NCBI RefSeq assembly: GCF_023264855.1
Contig: NZ_JAHFUW010000006.1
Location: 1 to 64,000 of the forward strand
Source: Herbiconiux sp.
GTDB taxonomy: Bacteria > Actinomycetota > Actinomycetes > Actinomycetales > Microbacteriaceae
Direction of reading: 5' to 3'
DNA: 64,000 nt
In this document: piece after piece, positions 59,970 through 64,000 of the stretch
Layout of the letters: every line of letters starts with the position of its first letter
Position numbering within the stretch: position 1 is the stretch's first letter
The notes under the pieces: model-generated
Told to the model about the DNA's origin: nothing
The model's database searches: none
What the model saw: only the letters and a program-made list of their open reading frames with translations
Translations under genes and position numbers: made by a program

Positions 59970-60030
59970 CATCCCCGACGCGCCTGCACCATCAGACTCC
60001 CCTTCCGACCATCAGATAGGAACCCCCACA

Positions 60031-60981
60031 ATGACCAAGACCCGCGTGCTCGTGACCGGAGCGGTCGGCTACATCGGCCAGGCCGTCAGTCAGCGCCTGC
60101 AGATCGGCGGCTACGCCGTCAGCGGCCTGTCCCGCTCGAGGGCCGGGCTGCGCGCACTGGACGCGCGCGGCATCACCCCCGTGCAGGGCGACCTCGACGA
60201 CGCGCCCCTTCTCGAGCGTCTGGCGGGGGAGTTCGACGTGATCGTCGACACCGCCACCGCCGACCACGCCGAGTCGACCGCCGCCTTCCTGCGCGGCCTC
60301 GACGGCTCGGGCAAGACGTACGTGCGCACCAGCGGGACGGGCGTGTACACCGACCTCGCGCACGGCGCCGCATCCGATGCCGTGTTCACCGAGGAGACTC
60401 CACATATTCCGGCGGAGGTGGTCGCCACCCGCTACGCCTCGGATGCGGCTGTGCAGGCGGCGGCCGAGCGGAACATCCGCACCGTGGTCATCCGGCCCTC
60501 GATGATCTACGGCGACGGGGCCAGCGAGCAGCTGCCCCTGCTGATCCGCCGGGCGATCATCTCGAACCGGAGCGTCTACGTGGGCGACGGACTGAACCGG
60601 TGGTCGAACGTCTACCTGCCCGACCTCGCCGAGGTCTATGCGCTGGCGCTGGAGAAGGCGCCGGCGGGCTCGGTGTACAACATCGGCTCGGGCGAGGCTG
60701 CGATGGCCGACATCGCGGGAGCTGTGGCGACCCTGATCGGTCTGGGGGCGGCGGAGTCGTGCTCGGCGCAGGAGGCGTTCGACGCCTTCGGGCAGCGCTG
60801 GGTGGAGGTCGCGCTCTCCAGCAACAGCCGGGTCGACTCCACCAAGGCGCGGGAGGAGCTCGGCTGGAATCCGCTCGGCCCCTCGCTGCTCGAAGACCTC
60901 ACCTACGGTTCGTACAAGAGGGTGTGGTCGTTCAAGGGCGATCCGCACGACCACGCGCCGGCCGCCGGCGCCGGGCACTGA
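60031..60981 (+). CDS. NAD-dependent epimerase/dehydratase-like (extended SDR)
   Basis: 316 residues. TGAVGYIGQAVSQRLQIGGY (NADP site), VIVDTATADHAESTAAFL, YVRTSGTGVYTDL, TVVIRPSMIYGDGASEQLP, RWSNVYLPDLAEVYALAL. The usual YxxxK is not clean (TRYASDAAV), so it belongs with atypical reductases or binding proteins of the NmrA/epimerase group. AGGAACCCCCACA before the ATG. Three bases separate it from the last SDR gene. Confidence 0.8.
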   Translation: MTKTRVLVTGAVGYIGQAVSQRLQIGGYAVSGLSRSRAGLRALDARGITPVQGDLDDAPLLERLAGEFDVIVDTATADHAESTAAFLRGLDGSGKTYVRTSGTGVYTDLAHGAASDAVFTEETPHIPAEVVATRYASDAAVQAAAERNIRTVVIRPSMIYGDGASEQLPLLIRRAIISNRSVYVGDGLNRWSNVYLPDLAEVYALALEKAPAGSVYNIGSGEAAMADIAGAVATLIGLGAAESCSAQEAFDAFGQRWVEVALSSNSRVDSTKAREELGWNPLGPSLLEDLTYGSYKRVWSFKGDPHDHAPAAGAGH

Positions 60982-60984
60982 ACG

Positions 60985-61779
60985 ATGGACCTGCAGCTGG
61001 CAGGGCGTCTCGCCCTGGTCACCGCGTCGACCGCGGGCATCGGCAAGGAGATCGCGGCCGCGCTGGCGGCCGAAGGCGCCCATGTGATCGTGAACGGCCG
61101 CTCGCCGCAATCGGTCGACGCCGCGGTCGCCGAGCTCTCGGCGCGCATCCCCTCGGCGCGGTTCGAGGGGCTGGTGGCCGACAACGGCACAGCCGAGGGT
61201 GCCGCCGTCACGGTGGAGGCGTATCCGGCGGTCGACATCCTCGTCAACAACCTCGGCATCTACGGCGCGGTCGACTTCCTCGACATCACCGACGACGCCT
61301 GGCAGGAGATGTTCGAGGTGAACGTGATGAGCGGGGTGCGCCTGGCCCGGCACTACCTGCCCGGGATGCGGGCGACGGACTCCGGGCGGATGATCTTCGT
61401 GGCCAGCGAGGCGGCCGTGATGCCCTCGGCCGAGATGGTGCACTACAGCGCGTCGAAGACCATGCTGCTCGGCGTCGCGCGGGGGGTCGCCGAGCACACG
61501 AAAGGCACGGGGGTGACCTCGAACGCGATCGTGGTCGGTCCCACGAAGACCGATGGGGCGGTGTCGTTCATCGGCGAGCTCTATCCGGGCGTGCCGTTCG
61601 AGGAGGCCGAGGCTCTTTTCATGGGGCCGGGCGCCGCGCGGGGGACCTCGCTCATCGGTCGTCTGATCCGGCCGGAGGAGGTGGGCGGGCTGGTGGCGTA
61701 CGTCAGCAGTCCGCTCGCCGCGGCGATCAACGGTGCGGCCCTGCGGATCGACGGAGGAGTGATGCGCAGCGTGTTCTGA
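60985..61779 (+). CDS. SDR family oxidoreductase
   Basis: 264 residues: VTASTAGIGKEIAAALAAEG (NADP site), ILVNNLGIYGAVDFLDITDD, MIFVASEAAVMPSAEMVHYS (Ser), YSASK (Tyr/Lys, about residue 154), GAALRIDGGVMRSVF. Pattern of the group with an NNLG motif in place of NNAG. Last gene of the long operon. Confidence 0.88.
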   Translation: MDLQLAGRLALVTASTAGIGKEIAAALAAEGAHVIVNGRSPQSVDAAVAELSARIPSARFEGLVADNGTAEGAAVTVEAYPAVDILVNNLGIYGAVDFLDITDDAWQEMFEVNVMSGVRLARHYLPGMRATDSGRMIFVASEAAVMPSAEMVHYSASKTMLLGVARGVAEHTKGTGVTSNAIVVGPTKTDGAVSFIGELYPGVPFEEAEALFMGPGAARGTSLIGRLIRPEEVGGLVAYVSSPLAAAINGAALRIDGGVMRSVF

Positions 61780-61861
61780 GTCGTGCCGGCGCGTGGGCGC
61801 TAGCATCGTGGTGCAGCCGCCGTGACGAGGCGAGGCGAGACGCGAGAGGATCGGGGGATTC

Positions 61862-62335
61862 GTGGGCTATTTCATCGTGGTGATCGCGCAGACGGTGGTG
61901 CTGCCGATCGTGTCGGGCGTGATCGAGCTCGCCACCGCGGGCGGCGATCCGGTGCTGGTCTTCGGCACGTGGTGGGTGTTCTGGGGCGTCGGCACGCGCC
62001 TGCTCTCGGCCGGTCTCGCCCAGGTGTCGGGCAAGGGCCCCACCAGCGCGATCCTCGGCTCGTCCGCCCCGACCGTGCAGGAGAAGCAGCTCACCCGCGA
62101 GCTCGGCACCGCCAACATCGGGATGGGGCTCGCCGGCCTGCTCGCGCTCGTGCCGGGCTGGGCGCTTCCGGCGGGCGCGGCGGGCGGCGTCTTCCTGCTC
62201 CTCGCGGGGCTGATGCACGTCGCCAAACGCGGCAAGAACGCGCAGGAGGCGGTGGCCACCTGGACCGACCTCGTGGTGGGAGTCGCCGTGCTCGTGCTGG
62301 CGGCTGCCGTGCTCATCCGGGCCATCGGCGGCTGA
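61862..62335 (+). CDS. Membrane protein of unknown function
   Basis: 157 residues, GTG start, four predicted helices: FIVVIAQTVVLPIVSGVIEL, FGTWWVFWGVGTRLLSAGL, GLAGLLALVPGWALPAGAAG and LVVGVAVLVLAAAVLIRAI. The hydrophilic middle (QEKQLTRELGTANIGMGLAG) is conserved-looking but I cannot name the family. Single gene after the catabolic operon. Confidence 0.7.
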   Translation: MGYFIVVIAQTVVLPIVSGVIELATAGGDPVLVFGTWWVFWGVGTRLLSAGLAQVSGKGPTSAILGSSAPTVQEKQLTRELGTANIGMGLAGLLALVPGWALPAGAAGGVFLLLAGLMHVAKRGKNAQEAVATWTDLVVGVAVLVLAAAVLIRAIGG

Positions 62336-62472
62336 ATAGCGTTGCCGTCGTGCGCTGCCGTCGCATCCGGCCGAAGCCCGGGACCGGATGGCCGTTCCAC
62401 GATCGATAGGGTGGAGGCACGCGGCCGGATCCGTCGCCGCGCTTGGGGATCAACGGGTGGGGTTCACGGACG

Positions 62473-64000
62473 ATGCGCAAGACGTTTGCCGGTGTGTTCG
62501 GGATGGCGCTGGCAGCGCTGCTGATCGTGGGAACGCCGGCGGTGGCCCATGCGGACGAGCCGGAGCCCGGTGTCGCCGCCGAGGCCGGCGGGCTCTCCGA
62601 CCGCCTGGATGAGCTCGCGGCGGCGCCCGAGACGCTCGACGCCGGCTCGCAGGCGGTGTCCGAGCAGCTCGGGCTGGCGGGGGAGGGCGTCGGCAGCCTC
62701 CAGCTCGACGAGGGGCGCGTGGCCGTCTCGGTGTTCTATGCGACCCAGCCCGGAGCATCCGATTTCGCCGCCCTGGCCGCGCTCGGCGAGGTCGTCGCGA
62801 GCTCGAGCGAGTTCCGGCGCGCCACCGCGTACATCGCACCGGGCCGGCTCTCCGAGGTGGCGGCGCTGCCCGGTGTCTCCTCGGTGACCGAGGCGCTGGC
62901 ATCCGGGACCTCCGGCTCGGCCGGTGTCGCGAGCGGCCTGCCGTCGGTCTCCGCCGGTCCCTCCTGCCGCACGGTCGAGGCCAACGCCCTCGCCCCGCTG
63001 CGCGCCGACCTCGCCGGGGCGCTGCACGGCGTCGACGGCAGCGGCGTGACGATCGGCATCATCTCCGACTCCTTCTCCACCAGCGCGGATTCGCCCACCA
63101 CGCCCGAGCAGGACGTGGCGGCGGGCCTGCTGCCCGGCCCGGGCAACCCCTGCGGTCACGAGACCCCGGTGAGCGTGCTCGCCCAGCGGCCCGGCGGATC
63201 CGACGAGGCCCGCGCGATGGCGCAGGTCGTGCACAGCATCGCTCCGGGCGCGACGCTGCTCATCTCGACCGACGGCGTCGACGACCTCGCGTTCTCGCAG
63301 AACATCACGGCGCTCGCCGCCGCCGGAGCCACCGTGATCGTCGACGACATCTACTCGTTCACCGAACCGTGGTTCCAGCAGGGGCCGGTCGGCGTGGCGA
63401 TCGAGCGCGCGGTGGCCCAGGGCGTCACCTACCTCTCCAGCGCCGGCAACTACAACAACATCGGCCAGGAGGGCCACCTCAGCGCCGGGTACTCGCTCAA
63501 CGGCTGGGACACGGATGCGTACCGCCCCACCGACTGCCCCGCCCCGGTGCTCGCGGCCCTCGGCGACGGCGTCTACGACTGCATGGACTTCGCCCGTCCG
63601 GTGTCCGACGGCGGATCGGGCGTCGCCGACCCGAGCGCGCACCTCGGCCTCGGCGCCACCGACGACCCCGTCACCTGGGCGCTGCAGTGGGCGGAGCCGT
63701 ACAACGCGGCGAAGGGCACGTTCACCCTGGTTGCCACGGCCCCCGACGGGACGGTCTCGGTGCTCGACCGTGGCAACCCCCCGATGCCGGTCACGGCCGG
63801 CGGCTACCGCCCCGAGGTCGACGGCGTCTACGAGTTCTCGATCGTCCGCGACCTCACCGCGGGACCTTCGGCGGCGATCACCCCGGCCCTGAAGTGGATC
63901 TGGGCCTTCCACGACGACATCCTGGTGGCGGAGTACTTCGGCACCACCGCTCACGACCGCGTGGGCGCGTCGATCACGGGCCACACCGGGCTGCCGTCGG
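62473..64000 (+). CDS. Secreted S8-like serine protease, 3' partial
   Basis: 509 codons to the window edge without a stop. Signal peptide MRKTFAGVFGMALAALLIVG... ending AHA (about residue 27). Subtilase-like core: SGVTIGIISDSFS (Asp, about residue 198), DEARAMAQVVHSIAPGATLL (where classical subtilisins have the HGT His; here a DEA..M motif as in a distinct bacterial group), TVIVDDIYSFTEPWFQQG and VTYLSSAGNYNN. A PPC-like beta domain seems to follow. Probably exported; active-site make-up suggests a sedolisin/atypical S8 mechanism or a non-protease. Confidence 0.8.
   Translation, partial: MRKTFAGVFGMALAALLIVGTPAVAHADEPEPGVAAEAGGLSDRLDELAAAPETLDAGSQAVSEQLGLAGEGVGSLQLDEGRVAVSVFYATQPGASDFAALAALGEVVASSSEFRRATAYIAPGRLSEVAALPGVSSVTEALASGTSGSAGVASGLPSVSAGPSCRTVEANALAPLRADLAGALHGVDGSGVTIGIISDSFSTSADSPTTPEQDVAAGLLPGPGNPCGHETPVSVLAQRPGGSDEARAMAQVVHSIAPGATLLISTDGVDDLAFSQNITALAAAGATVIVDDIYSFTEPWFQQGPVGVAIERAVAQGVTYLSSAGNYNNIGQEGHLSAGYSLNGWDTDAYRPTDCPAPVLAALGDGVYDCMDFARPVSDGGSGVADPSAHLGLGATDDPVTWALQWAEPYNAAKGTFTLVATAPDGTVSVLDRGNPPMPVTAGGYRPEVDGVYEFSIVRDLTAGPSAAITPALKWIWAFHDDILVAEYFGTTAHDRVGASITGHTGLPS

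Noticed and set aside
59988-60016. Direct repeat CCATCAGA before the gene at 60031
   Set aside because: Eight bases only, imperfect context, no regulator nearby.

Overview
The window reads as about 64 kb of chromosome from a high-GC actinobacterium, most likely a member of the Microbacteriaceae. Support: very GC-rich coding sequence with strong third-position GC, frequent GTG starts, many 4-nt ATGA/GTGA stop-start overlaps, and small proteins resembling a family (annotated DUF7882, from memory) that I associate with Microbacteriaceae. No insertion sequence, integrase, phage gene, CRISPR array or rRNA was seen. Two tRNA genes (Thr-GGT, Met-CAT) lie near 3.4-3.6 kb. No gene-free gap reaches 300 bases once the decayed gene at 8.9-9.3 kb is counted.

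Layout. 1-3.2 kb: M23 peptidase (5' end cut by the window) and a GH13 alpha-glucosidase, converging on a long hairpin. 3.4-3.6 kb: tRNAs and a terminator. 3.6-15.6 kb: housekeeping/stress mixture (type II sulfide:quinone reductase, TetR with divergent oxidoreductase, WYL regulator with divergent VOC protein, DUF2277 protein, a decayed mycothiol-enzyme-like gene, CmpB-like membrane protein, DUF7882-like small proteins, amidase, glutamate decarboxylase, small lipoprotein and membrane protein). 15.6-18.2 kb: MarR - quinone oxidoreductase - MTHFR-like operon. 18.2-26.2 kb: redox and quinone-stress genes (TetR, zinc alcohol dehydrogenase, group-D flavin monooxygenase, MarR, isochorismatase-fold protein without the usual Cys, F420-reductase-like protein, two-domain VOC dioxygenase-like protein, frameshifted esterase, LLM flavoprotein). 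The VOC plus esterase pair recalls the hydroquinone-resistance (Mhq) genes of Bacillus.

26.2-31.0 kb: ribose-type ABC importer (minus strand). 31.2-37.0 kb: minus-strand CoA operon (enoyl-CoA hydratase, 3-hydroxyacyl-CoA dehydrogenase, family III CoA-transferase, glutaryl-CoA-dehydrogenase-like enzyme, flavin reductase, thiolase), divergent from a succinate-semialdehyde-type dehydrogenase. 38.6-45.7 kb: two LLM monooxygenases, two paralogous GAF-Fis regulators lacking an AAA+ domain, SDR, butanediol-type dehydrogenase, tautomerase and ABM protein. Three copies of TGTTC-N7-GAACA lie in the two divergent control regions. Taken together, 31-46 kb looks like a pathway that oxidises a (cyclic) alcohol to a ketone, inserts oxygen with an LLM enzyme, and feeds a dicarboxylate through CoA ester beta-oxidation; the substrate is inferred, not shown.

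45.7-61.8 kb: tandem IclR regulators divergent from a run of 15 plus-strand genes: SDR, sugar ABC importer, SDR, amidohydrolase, Nfu-like iron-sulfur protein, PRISE-like reductase, split transketolase (two genes), PfkB kinase, aldehyde dehydrogenase, ABM protein, NAD-epimerase-like protein and another SDR. This looks like a dedicated catabolic operon for an imported sugar, polyol or glycoside-derived compound that I cannot assign to a known pathway; it is my best candidate for an undescribed system. 61.9-64 kb: small membrane protein and a secreted S8-like protease cut by the window end.
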